Of a stretch of 64,000 nucleotides of DNA, positions 36,138 through 48,363 are shown piece by piece. Location of the stretch: assembly GCA_950097015.1 (NCBI GenBank), contig CATNEN010000024.1, forward strand, positions 6,896,001 to 6,960,000. The letters run 5' to 3'. The first letter of the stretch is position 1. Each line of letters begins with the position of its first letter. Origin of the DNA: Macrostomum hystrix (Eukaryota > Platyhelminthes > Macrostomidae). Made by a program: the position numbers and the translations under genes. Under the pieces are notes generated by a model. That model saw nothing but the letters and a program-made list of their open reading frames with translations, had not been told where the DNA came from and did not search any database.

Positions 36138-36756
36138 CCACACTTTAATATTTATAGCAAACCTAACTATTTATCTTTCATTCACAGATATAAAATGCTA
36201 TCGGTCTCCAAATGGAGTTTATTGTTTCTAATTTCAATGAACGACTCACCCCACCTACTTGTTTTTTGTTGGGGAACTATTGCTGCTCATCGATGCCTCA
36301 CAATGGGCAAATCGTGTTTGTGAGAACAATTCACTAGTCAAGCATTAATTTAATAGGCGTACACACGAAAAGCATTGATAGTGAGACGCCTTTGAACTGT
36401 CGCCGCAGCCGGCACTGATGGCAACTCTTTGAACGGGTCATTGCGTAACACCCGCCGACTCCAGTCCAATACACTTTCACGACCTTCTCAAAACTGCCAC
36501 GCGCTGTTAAGTTTCACAGACTCTTAACTATAACTTTTCCCAGCCTCGCATTTTCAAGTGGACGAATTAGTTTTCTGTGGGGCAGTGCAGCTGGCTTGAG
36601 AACTTGCACACAGCAATGGAGAGTGAGAGATACAACAATTCACGCCATTGTGAACAGGCTAATGTTAACAAATTTTTAGTAATTTTAAATTTGCGGCGGG
36701 GCTGAGGGCTTTTGGTCTCGCCGACGCGGATTCGAGCTCACGAACCATCTTGCAAG
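36138..36756. other. Unique non-coding stretch
   Basis: No gene seen. At 36728-36748 a minus-strand GAGCTCGAATCC resembles a tRNA B box right next to the following array; this is weak evidence for a SINE remnant. Confidence 0.35.
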
Positions 36757-37195
36757 AAAAGAATAGAATAGAATAGAATAGAATAGAATAGAATGGAATA
36801 GAATAGAATAGAATAGAATAGAATAGGATAGAATGGAATAGAATAGAATAGAATAGAATAGAATAGAATGGAATAGAATAGGATAGAATGGAATAGAATA
36901 GAATAGATTAGAATAGAATACAATAAAATAGAATAGAATAGAATAGATTAGAATAGAATACAATAAAATAGAATAGAATAGAATAGATTAGAATAGAATA
37001 GAATAGATTAGAATATAATAGAATAGATTAGAATATAATATAATAGAATAGAATAGAATAGATTAGAATAGAATAGAATAGAATAGAATAGAATAGAATA
37101 GAATAGAATAGAATAGAATAGATAAAAATAATAGTGTAGAATATAGTATAATAGAAGAGAACAGAAAATAATAGAGAATAATAGAATAGAATTGA
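36757..37195. repeat. (GAATA)n pentanucleotide array
   Basis: A nearly pure GAATA array of about 74 units to about 37130, with TAGATTAGAAT and CAATAAAATA interruptions, then a degenerate A/T-rich edge (ATAATAGTGTAGAATATAG). Confidence 0.95.
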
Positions 37196-37853
37196 GAGAA
37201 TTGAGTAGGTGTTTATTGACTGAAAAGATACGGAAGCATCGGCCGAACTCACAACTCACAATAGTTAGCGAAAATTATCCCGTGCGTAAATTGAGTTCCT
37301 CTCTTTCTTTTTACAGAATTTCAGCCGGCCTTTTCAGCCTGTCCACCTTGGTGTGTATGTTCTCTGTACTCAATAAATAGCCGAGGTGCGACTGGGATGC
37401 AACAAAGAAGGCGTCTTACGTAACCACCTCAAATGGCTACTGGTCGGCAAGTTTCTGTTTTTTTCTCTTTACCAACTTGAGAATTACTATTAGTTTTTCG
37501 ATTCTTTTTATAAGCTTGAACGGCTCCAGTGTTGATGCTATTGTATAGTGATTATGATGGGATCCATTTCAAATGCCGGAAGAGGCAAAGCAGACAAACT
37601 GAATGAGTTAGGAACGCCACTTGTGGTGAAGGGGCAAGGCATCCGTGCATTGAAAAGATAAAGTTTTGGCTACTTTGGCCAAGAGCATTGTGTCGACTGC
37701 CGCTATCGTTTCACAAAGTGTGCTTATGATCCTACACTGAAAGTGCGCAAATTTGACTGATGCCGCGATGGTGTAAATTGAACATTGTTCATAGAGTAAG
37801 TACTAATTTTGAGCACAATATTTGAGCAATTTAAGCACACCATCTGTCCATGG
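37196..37853. other. Unique non-coding stretch
   Basis: No supported gene or element. Confidence 0.4.
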
Positions 37854-37920
37854 ACAGTTGGTTGCTCAGTGGTCAGCTTAGCTCTCATAGTGATGTCGAG
37901 AGTTCGATTCTCTTTGAGAA
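37854..37920 (+). mobile_element. tRNA-like segment bordering a tandem array
   Basis: A box TTGCTCAGTGGTCAGC and B box GAGTTCGATTCTC are about 30 nt apart, as in a tRNA-derived pol III promoter. The 24-bp array begins immediately after the B-box region. It is a likely SINE head with its body lost or replaced; it lacks a clean acceptor stem, so it is probably not a functional tRNA. Confidence 0.5.
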
Positions 37921-38566
37921 TCGACCAGCCTCAGTCCTTCAGTATCGACAAGCTTCAGTCCTTCAGTATCGACAAGCCTCAGTCCTTCAGTATCGACAAG
38001 CTTCAGTCCTTCAGTATCGACAAGCTTCAGTCCTTCAGTAGCAACAAGCCTCAGTCCTTCAGTATCGACAAGCCTCAGTCCTTCAGTATCGACAAGCCTC
38101 AGTCCTTCAGTATCGACAAGCCTCAGTCCTTCAGAAGCGACGAGCCTCAGTCCTTCAGTATCGACAAGCTTCAGTCCTTCAGTATCGACAAGCTTCAGTC
38201 CTTCAGTATCGACGAGCCTCAGTCCTTCAGAAGCGACGAACCTCAGTCCTTCAGTATCGACAAGCTTCAGTCCTTCAGTATCGACAAGCCTCAGTCCTTC
38301 AGAAGCGACGAGCCTCAGTCCTTCAGTATCGACAAGCTTCAGTCCTTCAGTATCGACAAGCTTCAGTCCTTCAGAAGCGACGAGCCTCAGTCCTTCAGTA
38401 GCGACGAGCCTCAGTCCTTCAGTATCGACAGGCTTCAGTCCTTCAGAAGCGACGAGCCTCAGTCCTTCAGTATCGACAGGCTTCAGTCCTTCAGAAGCGA
38501 CGAGCCTCAGTCCTTCAGTATCGACAGGCTTCAGTCCTTCAGAAGCGACAAGCCTCAGTCCTTCAG
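37919..38566. repeat. 24-bp tandem array, about 27 copies
   Basis: The unit core is CGACAAGCCTCAGTCCTTCA with AGTATCGAC or AGAAGCGAC between units. The AAGC/ATCG and AAGCTT/AAGCCT variants alternate, giving local 48-bp and 72-bp higher-order periods. It is open in one frame (repeating SFSIDKPQ) with no other gene evidence. Confidence 0.95.
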
Positions 38567-39534
38567 TGCCTCAGTATGCTTTTCGGCCCTGACTATACTG
38601 AAGTCAGGCTACAAAAGCTTTGACTAAAAAAAGCAAAAAATGTTCTGTTAGAAGACAAAAAGATCAGAAAAGTGTATCATCGACCGAGCAGGTGAGTGAG
38701 GTCGTGTGACAGTGAGCAGTCTCAGCTGATGGGAGCAGACGGCAAAAGCCGCACCCATGAGGAATTGAATCCAATGACTTACAATCCAAGAAATAGGAGA
38801 CTTTCAGAAAGCGAAAGCAGCAGTCGATTTTGTGCTTACTTTCATCCAATGTGCATTTTCCACTTTTCTCTGCCGGCTGACCGGCAACTCCTGTCACGAG
38901 ATCAGAAGCAGAAATGAGTTTCTTCTGACAAAAAGGGATTTTAGAAACACGAAACCAATCAGTAAAACAAACCTAGTTTTCAATGGGACTTTTTCCCCTT
39001 CAAAATCGAGTCTGTTTCCGTAAATGCTTGTTACGCAATACATAACTTGGGAGCCAAAGTAGTTAATCAATCACTCACCATTATTGATGGCATCCTGCAG
39101 TTGAGCTATTGGGAGTAAAGTGCATGTTACCTCGTAACAAGAATGTTTTAAAGCTAATGCAACAAGCTGAAAACGAAGAAGCCTTTGAAACAGACGCGTT
39201 ACCACTCTGCGTGCCATGTCAAGTTTTTAAGACCCGTTCCTATAGTCTTGAGCGATCTTGTTGCCGGCCGGAGATCGCCATTGATAGCTAGTTTTTCTCT
39301 TCTAATAAAGAAAGGATTTTCCTATCGCCTTTTTCTCTTTTCTTAGTTAAATTCGACAGCAGCAAAGTCACGGCCCCGAGTTACCACGCTGTGGCGGCAC
39401 GAAAGATGCCGCGAGATGCTTATCAGACAAGGCGAGAGCGGCTGGACCAACTACCAGCTTCACAACGGGTCATCGCACCTAACTATGGATGGGGATCAGC
39501 ATCCACTGGATGCAGCAAATTCTATAAGAACCTA
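38567..39534. other. Unique non-coding stretch
   Basis: No supported gene; several short overlapping open frames on both strands match nothing I recognise. Confidence 0.4.
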
Positions 39535-39960
39535 ACAAGGAACAGGAACTAAGAACAGGAACTAGGAACAGGAACTAAGAACAGGAACTAGGAACAGGAA
39601 CTAGGAACAGGAACTAGGAACAGGAACTAGGAACAGAAACTAGGAATAGGAACTAGGAATAGGAACTAGGAACAGGAACTAGGAACAGGAACTAGGAACA
39701 GGAACTAGGAACAGGAACTAGGAACAGAAACTAGGAATAGGAACTAGGAATAGGAACTAGGAACAGGAACTAGGAACAGGAACTAGGAACAGGAACTAGG
39801 AACAGGAACTAGGAACAGGAACTAGGAACAGGAACTAGGAACAGGAACTAGGAACAGGAACTAGGAACAGGAACTAGGAACAGGAACTAGGAACAGGAAC
39901 TAGGAACAGGAACTAGGAACAGGAACTAAGAACAGGAACTAGGAACAGGAACTAGGAACA
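39535..39960. repeat. 13-bp tandem array, about 33 copies
   Basis: The monomer is AGGAACAGGAACT. It shows an internal block duplication (the AGGAATAGG variant pair recurs about 91 bp apart) and passes without spacer into the 31-bp array. Confidence 0.94.
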
Positions 39961-40700
39961 GGATGTTTAGGAACAGAGAAGAGGTAGAACAGGATGTTCA
40001 GAAACAGAGAAGAGGTAGAACAGGATGTTCAGGAACAGAGAGAGGAAGAACAGGAGGTTCAGGAACAGAGAAGAGGTAGAACAGGAGGTTCAGGAACAGA
40101 GAAGAGGTAGAACAGGATGTTCAGGAACAGAGAAGAGGTAGAACAGGATGTTTAGGAACAGAGAAGAGGAAGAACAGGATGTTCAGAAACAGAGAAGAGG
40201 AAGAACAGGATGTTCAGGAACAGAGAAGAGGAAGAACAGGATGTTCAGGAACAGAGAAGAGGAAGAACAGGATCTTTAGGAACAGAGAAGAGGAAGAACA
40301 GGATGTTCAGGAACAGAGAAGAGGTAGAACAGGATGTTTAGGAACAGAGAAGAGGAAGAACAGGATGTTCAGGAACAGAGAAGAGGTAGAACAGGATGTT
40401 TAGGAACAGAGAAGAGGAAGAACAGGATGTTCAGGAACAGAGAAGAGGTAGAACAGGATGTTCAGGAACAGAGAAAAGGAAGAACAGGATGTTTAGGAAC
40501 AGAGAAGAGGAAGAACGGGATGTTCAGAAACAGAGAAGAGGAAGAACAGGATGTTCAGGAACAGAGAAGAGGTAGAACAGGAGGTTTAGGAACAGAGAAG
40601 AGGTAGAACAGGATGTTTAGGAACAGAGTAGAGGAAGAACAGGATGTTCAGAAACAGAGAAGAGGTAGAACAGTATGTTTAGGTACAGAGAGGTTGAACA
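39961..40700. repeat. 31-bp tandem array, about 24 copies
   Basis: The unit core is GTTCAGGAACAGAGAAGAGG followed by WAGAACAGGAT. GTTCAGG/GTTTAGG and GGTAG/GGAAG variants alternate. It shares AGGAACAG with the adjoining 13-bp array, which suggests one array seeded the other. Confidence 0.94.
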
Positions 40701-41552
40701 GGAACAGAAACATAGTGAGCTACAGAATGTGTAGCAGCATTTCCCATACAAGGGATAAAAAAGTTTTTTAATTCCGATCTAATCGGAAATTGCGCAGAGG
40801 CCAAACACGGGCGCCCATTCCAGTTTATGAAACTTTTCGTCCTGTTTGCAAATTCTCAAATTTCTAACTGATATTAGCAGATAGGAGAAAAATAAACGAT
40901 CACTATTGATAGTCCCGCGGGGAGATAGAAAACCGGAGCACAAGAAGGCTATCAGTGGCATCCCGAAGCCAAGATCCCCAATCCAATTACGTAATACATC
41001 AACAACACGCGCGCGGAGACAGAAGTAGCAATTGACCCCCCCCCAATGCTTGACTCTACTAAACCCCTTCGACCTCTCCGCCTGAGTGGGACAACTGGGG
41101 GGAGAGGCTAGAGGTTTGAGAAGACTCAGAGAAGCTTCCCGTGACTCCCCACCCTGATCCCCTGGTCCACAGTCAGTGATTTTCGTCCTTCATCAAATCC
41201 GCCAGTTATATTAACCCGGTCCTTGCCTTGGCCTGTCACAGACTCCTCGACTTATGCAGACTTTGCCAAACATCCGGGATATGGGGAGGTTGGCTGATAT
41301 CCTATTTCTCAATTTCCTTCTGTCCGAGTAATATACCTTCCCCACGTTTTCTTCCTCACCAGTAAGGAAGCTTCATTCTTCATCTCGTGGTAGAGTTAAA
41401 AAGGAGAATTATTTTGTGCGAACTTTTTCTTCTAACACTATAAATAAATTTGTGTTAACTCAATTGAAAAAATATTCGCTTTACATTCTTAATCGTAGCG
41501 TCAATTTTATTTTCTGATTAATAAGCGGTCTTTGTTAATCTTTATTTGAACC
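40701..41552. other. Unique non-coding stretch
   Basis: No supported gene or element; a C-run at 41037-41044. Confidence 0.4.
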
Positions 41553-42448
41553 TTGTGTCAGTTTAACTTGATATTTGTGTCAGTTTCATTTGATATTTGT
41601 GTCAGTTCCATTTATATTTGTGTCAGTTCCATTCGGTATTTGTGTCAGTTCCATTTGATATTTGTGTCAGTTTCATTTATATTTGCGTCAGTTCCATTCG
41701 GTATTTGTGTCAGTTCCATTCGGTATTTGTGTCAGTTCCATTCAGTATTTGCGTCAGTTCCATTCGGTATTTGTGTCAGTTCCATTCGGTATTTGTGTCA
41801 GTTCCATTCGGTATTTGTGTCAGTTCCATTCGGTATTTGTGTCAGTTCCATTTATATTTGTGTCAGTTCCATTCGGTATTTGTGTCAGTTCCATTCAGTA
41901 TTTGCGTCAGTTCCATTCGGTATTTGTGTCAGTTCCATTCGGTATTTGTGTCAGTTCCATTCGGTATTTGTGTCAGTTCCATTTATATTTGTGTCAGTTC
42001 CATTTGATATTTGTGTCAGTTCTATTTGATATTTGAGTCAGTTTCATTTGATATTTGTGTCAGTTCAATTTATATTTGTGTCAGTTTCATTCGGTATTTG
42101 TGTCAGTTCCATTCGGTATTTGTGTCAGTTTCATTCGGTATTTGTGTCAGTTCCATTCGGTATTTGTGTCAGTTCCATTCGGTATTTGTGTCAGTTTCAT
42201 TCGGTATTTGTGTCAGTTCCATTCGGTATTTGCGTCAGTTCCATTCGGTATTTGTGTCAGTTCCATTTATATTTGTGTCAGTTCTATTTGATATTTGTGT
42301 CAGTTCCATTTATATTTGTGTCAGTTCCATTCGGTATTTGTGCCAGTTCCATTTGATATTTGTGTCAGTTCCATTTGATATTTGTGTCAGTTCCATTTAT
42401 ATTTGCATCAGCTCGATTTGATATTTGTATTTGGTATTTGTGTCAGCT
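41553..42448. repeat. 22-bp tandem array, about 40 copies
   Basis: The unit core is TATTTGTGTCAGTTCCATTC; units end CGG, TGA or lack two bases (TTATATTTG form, 20 bp). The order of forms repeats in blocks of about 220 bp (compare 41650-41860 with 41860-42010), indicating segmental duplication inside the array. Confidence 0.95.
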
Positions 42449-42844
42449 CACACGTTTAAGCTAGCAACCCACGGATTAGCACAGATTTAGCATGCCTTCA
42501 GAAACTCAGTCAGTGATAGATCAGAATGAAAGGCTTGTCGGAATCGATTTAGCAAGTGTCACCTAAGACTGAGGTGCCGGTTGAATACGAGACCAGACAG
42601 ACGGAGAAGGGTCAATGAGGTTATAATTATTCTGGGGAATCCGGGCCCGCATAGGAACCATTGCCTAGCCGTGTGGCGTGGTTGCACCACCCGCTGACCA
42701 TAATTAGACTGTGACGCAATACAGTTCGGCTGCGGGGTTTCTCGCTCGCTGGATTCGTTATGTCAGGATGCGTTAGGAGCGATGGGACACTGAGCTGCCA
42801 GCTGAATGCTGGGAATCTGTCTACTTAGACTATTGACCGCTAGA
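42449..42844. other. Unique spacer
   Basis: No gene or element recognised. Confidence 0.4.
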
Positions 42845-43530
42845 GGAGAACGAGAAAGAGGAGATGAGAGAGGGGAGAATGAGAAAGACTAGATGGAAGA
42901 AGGGATAACGACAAAGACTAGATGGGAGAGGGGAGAACGACAAAGACTAGATGGGAGAGTGGAGAAAGTCAAAGACTAGATGGGAGAGTGGAGAAAGTCA
43001 AAGACTAGATGGGCGAGTGGAGAACGACAAAGACTAGATAGGAAGAGTGGAGAACGAGAAAGACTATATGGGAGAGTGGATAGCGACAAAGACTAGATGG
43101 GAAGAGTGGCGAACGAGACAGAATGTATGGAAGAAGGGATAACGACAAAGACTAGATGGGAGAGGGGAGAACGACAAAGACTAGATGAGTGGAGAGTGGA
43201 GAAAGTCAAAGACTAGATGGGCGAGTGGAGAACGACAAAGACTAGATAGGAAGAGTGGAGAACGAGAAAGACTATATGGGAGAGTGGATAGCGACAAAGA
43301 CTAGATGGGAAGAGTGGCGAACGAGACAGAATGTATGGAAGAAGGGATAACGACAAAGACTAGATGGGAGAGGGGAGAACGACAAAGACTAGATGGGCGA
43401 GTGGAGAACGACAAAGACTAGATAGGAAGAGTGGAGAACGAGAAAGAACAGATGGGAAAGAGTAGAACGACAAAGACTAGATGGGAGAGGTGAGAATGAG
43501 GAAGATGAGATGGGAGAGGGGATAATGAGA
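42845..43530. repeat. About 28-bp purine-rich tandem array with block duplication
   Basis: The unit core is GACAAAGACTAGATGGGAGA with GTGGAGAAC or GGGGAGAAC. A larger block of about 235 bp that includes the rare GCGAACGAGACAGAATGTAT variant appears at about 43107 and again at about 43317. Confidence 0.92.
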
Positions 43531-44128
43531 AGTATATCCCGGAGAGGCAGTGCAGTAGAAGCGGAGACACGCTGGACTTTCCGTAGCTAATGTGGAATAG
43601 CTTTACCTATAAAAGTTTTTCTATCAGCTACTATGCTACTATAGAGCAGTCAAAGCTTTCATGAAAGATTTTGCGAATCCTTTTGTTGCCCACGTGGCAG
43701 GAGCTGTCAGACGCCGACGGAAGGTGTCAAAATCTCATTGTGACGTATAAAAGCTCAATTAAATTTCTATTTGATTACATAAATCGCATGTTGGGAAAGG
43801 TAGATTAAATAAAGTTATAGCAAATATCTAAAAATCAGCACCGTCAGCAGCAGCAGCAGCAGCAGCAGCAGCAAATTTGGCAAATGATTTCATTCCTAAT
43901 GAGCGAGAAGTTGAGAAAAAGCTTATGAATGCAGATTGCATAGATATAGTGTGTAGTGTGGGCCGTCGTGGTGCAATAATAAGAAAATTCCCTTGACACT
44001 TTTCCGTTCGCATTTGACTTTTTGGCAAGACATTTTCAGACGAATACGACGAGTAGAAATGGTAAGAAATGGTAATGATTGCATTTAAATCTAAATGCAA
44101 TCGCAAGCAGGCAACTCTCATTTTATAG
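43531..44128. other. Non-coding stretch with TATA-like motif and CAG run
   Basis: No supported coding exon. It has GACGTATAAAAGC near 43741 (TATA-like, no gene downstream) and a CAG run at 43845-43873. Confidence 0.4.
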
Positions 44129-44828
44129 GAGAGCCTCAATACTTAGTGTTTATATAAGAGCCTCATTTTTGTCGATTGGAAGGAGAGCCTCATTTCTCAG
44201 TGCTGATAGGAAGAAGAGCCTCATTTCTCAGTGCTGATAGGAAGGAGAGCCTCATTTCTCAGTGCTGATAGGAAGAAGAGCCTCATTTCTCAGCGCTGAT
44301 AGGAAGGAGAGCCTCATTTCTCAGTGTCGATAGTAAGGAGAGCCTCATTTCTTTGTGTCTGTAGTAAGGAGAGCCACACTTCTCAGTTTCGATAGTAAGG
44401 AGAGCCTCATTTCTCAGTTTCGATAGGAAGGAGAGCCTCATTTCTCAGTCCTGATAGGAAGGAGAGCCTCATTTCTCAATACTGATAGGAAAGAGAGCCT
44501 CATTTCTCAATACTGATAGGAAGGAGAGCCTCATTTCTCAGTGCTGATAGGAAGGAGAGCCTCATTTCTCAGTCCTGATAGGAAGGAGAGCCTCATTTCT
44601 CAGTTTCGATAGGAAGGAGAGCCTCATTTCTCAGTCCTGATAGGAAGGAGAGCCTCATTTCTCAATACTGATAGGAAGGAGAGCCTCATTTCTCAATACT
44701 GATAGGAAGGAGAGCCTCATTTCTCAGTCCTGATAGGAAGGAGAGCCTCATTTCTCAGTCCTGATAGGAAGGAGAGCCTCATTTCTCAATACTGATAGGA
44801 AGGAGAGCCTCATTTCTTAGTTTTTCTA
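44129..44828. repeat. 31-bp tandem array, about 22 copies
   Basis: The unit core is GGAGAGCCTCATTTCTCAGT followed by GCTGATAGGAA. The variable segment (GTGCTG, CCTG, TTTCG, ATACTG) defines subfamilies that recur in order. The first units are diverged, the later ones uniform. Confidence 0.94.
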
Positions 44829-45797
44829 AGTGTAGTGTCAAAAAAGCAATCCTGAGAGAATCATTCACAATGCACTTTAGCGAAGGGAGACAGTATCATT
44901 CATCAATGAGGACTGATCGAGTTTAGAGCAGCAGTTTGATACAAGTGTATCGGTTCGAAATGCTTCCTGAGTTGCAAAAGCAAGCAAGAAATTTGCACTC
45001 GGAAGATAAAAGTGCGTCCAATAAATGTAAAAATCACTCGCCACAATGGTAAGGCCCTTACTAACCCACTCTCGCTTCTGTGGCATTGATTGATTTACAT
45101 GTTTTTACATATAAAGCATTTTAATGCACAATTCAGTCACGTTGGGGGGGGGGAGAAATTTATTGGAGAAAAAAGCACTGATAAAATTTCGCTTGTAGGA
45201 TTGTCTGACAGCAACCTGCTGCTCATCTACTCACTGCTCACTACTCAGGAGCAGTTACAGGGTGGGGCGCATTGGTGAGTTGTGAGACGGTCGGGCAAAT
45301 ATTGACCAAAAGTGTGAGCCCGCCTGGCCCACGGGGTGTGCGTGTGTGTTCTCAGCTCACTTTCCATTGCATTGTGTGTCCAAAGGCTGCAACGTTGTTA
45401 CTCACACACACTCACACACCTTAAACCCAAAAAAGGTTTCATTCTGAGCAAAGTAAAATAAGATTGCTAAACAGAGGCTTGCGGGCGTCAAAGAAAGAGC
45501 GAGTGAGAGAGAGAGAGAGTGAAAGAAAAAGACGCGAACTAGAAGGAAAACAGCAATTTCCCGTGGGCATCGCATAACAGCCATGGGTGTGTGGGAGGTG
45601 GCGGGCCGTGATTATTGGGGCTTTGATTTGCGAAATCACGCACCTGATCTGTCAAAACTCAAACCCGCGTGTGCAGTTGACACAAAGCTGCAGTTCTTGG
45701 TGGATGCGAAGTCACACTGCGGTGGTGCGGCTGCACTGCGCCTTTGTTGTACTAGTTGCCAACCCATCGACAAGAAACACTGCTTCACACATTCACA
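44829..45797. other. Unique non-coding stretch
   Basis: No supported gene; a GA-rich run at about 45499-45520 and short CA/GT runs. Confidence 0.4.
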
Positions 45798-46460
45798 TGG
45801 GGAGGGAAATGGAAAGATTGGATGGGAGATGGGAAGATTGAAAGGGAAATGGGAAGATTAGAAGGGAGATAGGAAGATTGGGAGGAGATGGGAAGATTGG
45901 GAGAGAGATGGGAAGATTGGAAGCGAGATGGGAAGATGGGAAGCGAGATGGGAAGATTGGAAGCGAGATGGGAAGATTGGAAGCGAGATGGGAAGATTGG
46001 AAGCGAGATGGGAAGATGGGAAGCAAGATGGGAAGATTGGAATCAAGATGGGAAGATTGGAAGCGAGATGGGAAGGTTGGAAGCGAGATGGGAAGATGGG
46101 AAGTGAGATGGGAAGATTGGGAGGAGATGGGAAGATTGGGAGGAGATGGGAAGATGGGAAGCGAGATGGGAAGATTGGAAGCAAGATGGGAAGATTGGAA
46201 TCAAGATGGGAAGATTGGAAGCGAGATGGGAAGATGGGAAGCGAGATGGGAAGCTTGGAAGCGAGATGGGAAGATTGGAAGCGAGATGGGAAGAGGGGAA
46301 GCGAGATGGGAAGATTGGAAGCGAGATGGGAAGATTGGGAGGAGATGGGAAGATGGGAAGCGAGATGGGAAGATTGGGAGGAGATGGGAAGATGGGAAGC
46401 GAGATGGGAAGATTGGGAGGAGATGGGAAGATGAGAAGGGTGATGGGAAGGGATGTGAAA
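45798..46460. repeat. 20-bp purine-rich tandem array, about 33 copies
   Basis: The monomer is GGGAAGATTGGAAGCGAGAT, with GGGAAGATGGGAAGCGAGAT and GGGAAGATTGGGAGGAGAT (19 bp) variants. Variant order repeats in blocks. The long frames on both strands are by-products. Confidence 0.95.
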
Positions 46461-46996
46461 CTAGATGGTAGATTGGCAATGGGAGAGTTTGAGTAGAACC
46501 AGCGGCTAAGAATGCAGTGAGTGGAGGTGTGAGGCATCAGGAGATTGTGGCGGAAAAGTGCCCAGCCTGGCGTCCTGTGCGAGAAATAGAGTAGGAAGAA
46601 AGAAAATAAGAAAAGTTCAAAATCCTCTCCCACGGCCGCCTTTGTCAAGTCGCAGCCTCCGCGCCCACCATCGCAGAGCAAAGTCACTCCATCATTTCAT
46701 TTCAAAGTCCTTGCCGTTCAGTTCCATCTTCACGATTCAACGTTTTCTTTTCTATGCTGAACTGGCAAGATGATGATCTCAGGGGTTGGATTTGAGTGCA
46801 AGGCATCTGAATCCAAGGCGCCCGCCCGCCATCACACCCGCGGGGCATGGGATCTTATCCTAGATTCAGAGCTCAATTAGGGGGAGGAGTCTCTTGAAGG
46901 GTGCCTAATTTCTCTAGCTTTTTTATTGCTCAATTTACCAGCTTTTGGCTGACTGAACTCATCTACCCACAAATCACAACATTTCGATCTACTCCC
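46461..46996. other. Unique spacer between arrays
   Basis: No supported gene or element. Confidence 0.4.
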
Positions 46997-47790
46997 TTCC
47001 CTCACTCTCCTCCCCTTTCTCTCATCCCCTTTCTCTCCTCCCCTTTCTCTCCTCCCCTTTCTCTCCTCCCCTTTCTCTCCTCCCCTCACTCTCCTCCCCT
47101 CACCTCATCCCCTCACTCTCTTCGCCTCACTCTCCTCCCCTCACTCTCCTCCCCTCACTCTCCTGCCCTCACCCTCATCCCCTCACCCTCATCCCCTAAC
47201 TCTCCTCCCCTCACTCTCCTCCCATCATTCTCCTCCCCTCACTCTCCTCACTCTCCTCCCCTCACTCCCTCCCCTTACTCTCATCTCCTCATTCTCATCC
47301 CCTTTCTCTCCTCCCCTTTCTCTCCTCCCCTCACTCTCTCCCCCCCACCCTCATCCCCTCACTCTCCTCCCCTCACTCTCCTCCCCTCACTCTCCTCCCC
47401 TCACTCTCCACCCCTCACTCTCCTCACTCTCCTCCCCTCACTCCCCACCCCTTACTCTCATCTCCTCATTCTCCTCCCCTCACTCTCCTCCCCTCACTCT
47501 CCTCCCCTCACTCTCTCCCCCCACCCTCATCCCCTCACTCTCCTCCCCTCACTCTCCTCCCCTCACTCTCCTCCCCTCACTCTCCTCCCCTCACTCTCCT
47601 CCCCTCACTCTCCTCCCCTCACTCTCCTCCCCTCACTCTCCTCCCCTCACTCTCCTCCCCTCACTCTCCACCCCTCACTCTCCTCACTCTCCTCCCCTCA
47701 CTCCCCTCCCCTCACTCTTATCTCCTCATTCTCATCCCCTCACTCTCATCCCCTCACTCTCATCCCCTCACTCTCCTCCCCTCTCCCTGT
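46997..47790. repeat. 14-bp pyrimidine-rich tandem array, about 57 copies
   Basis: The monomer is CACTCTCCTCCCCT. TTTCTCTC, CTCATCCC and shortened (CACTCTCCT) forms mark block edges, and a block containing CACCCTCATCCC recurs at about 47345 and 47520. Confidence 0.95.
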
Positions 47791-48363
47791 TTTCTAGCTA
47801 ATGTTCTCAAGAAGTGCCACTTCCAGATCCCAATCATAGGCATGCTGTCCTGCTCCCCAAGATCCCATCCACCCCCGAGGAGCCAGATAATCTCGGGCCT
47901 CTGAAACTCTCCCATCGCGCCTTTTTTGATGACGAAGAGCGGATGGTGCTGTCGGCGACTCATTTGCACTGTCACTTAAGGCCTCTTTTATTTAGCATTT
48001 CTCAATTGCCTACTTGCCCGGCCTGTCCTCAGATCCTACAGGCTATGAAAGGCAGGATTTTCCATGCGCATTCAATATGGGAAGACTTACTTGCGGCAGA
48101 AAATCTCTGCTTAACTATAAGTTGTTGCAAGAAGAAGAAAAAGAAATGAATCAAAAAAACACTCCCTTTGAAATAAGATTTTTCTTTAAAGCAAGTGCTT
48201 GTTTAAAATAATATTTTTACCATATTTCCTACTTTTGCCTCTACACAGACTATTAAATACTCCAATAGTTAATGAATATTTAAACGTCACTAGCCGTGGC
48301 TCGCTGAATTATTAGGCCACAGAGAGAACCTAACAGACGACTGCCGCATTAAATAAAGGAATA
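47791..48363. other. Unique non-coding stretch
   Basis: The open frame at 47814-48149 has no recognisable domain and ends in a Lys run; no gene is called. Confidence 0.4.

Noticed and set aside
37919-38627. Repeat protein with SFSIDKPQ units
   Set aside because: It starts upstream in a tRNA-like segment and consists of the 24-bp array; no gene context.
47814-48149. Possible small gene downstream of the 14-bp array
   Set aside because: No domain recognised, it ends in a lysine run from an A-rich tract, and no splice or promoter signal is convincing.
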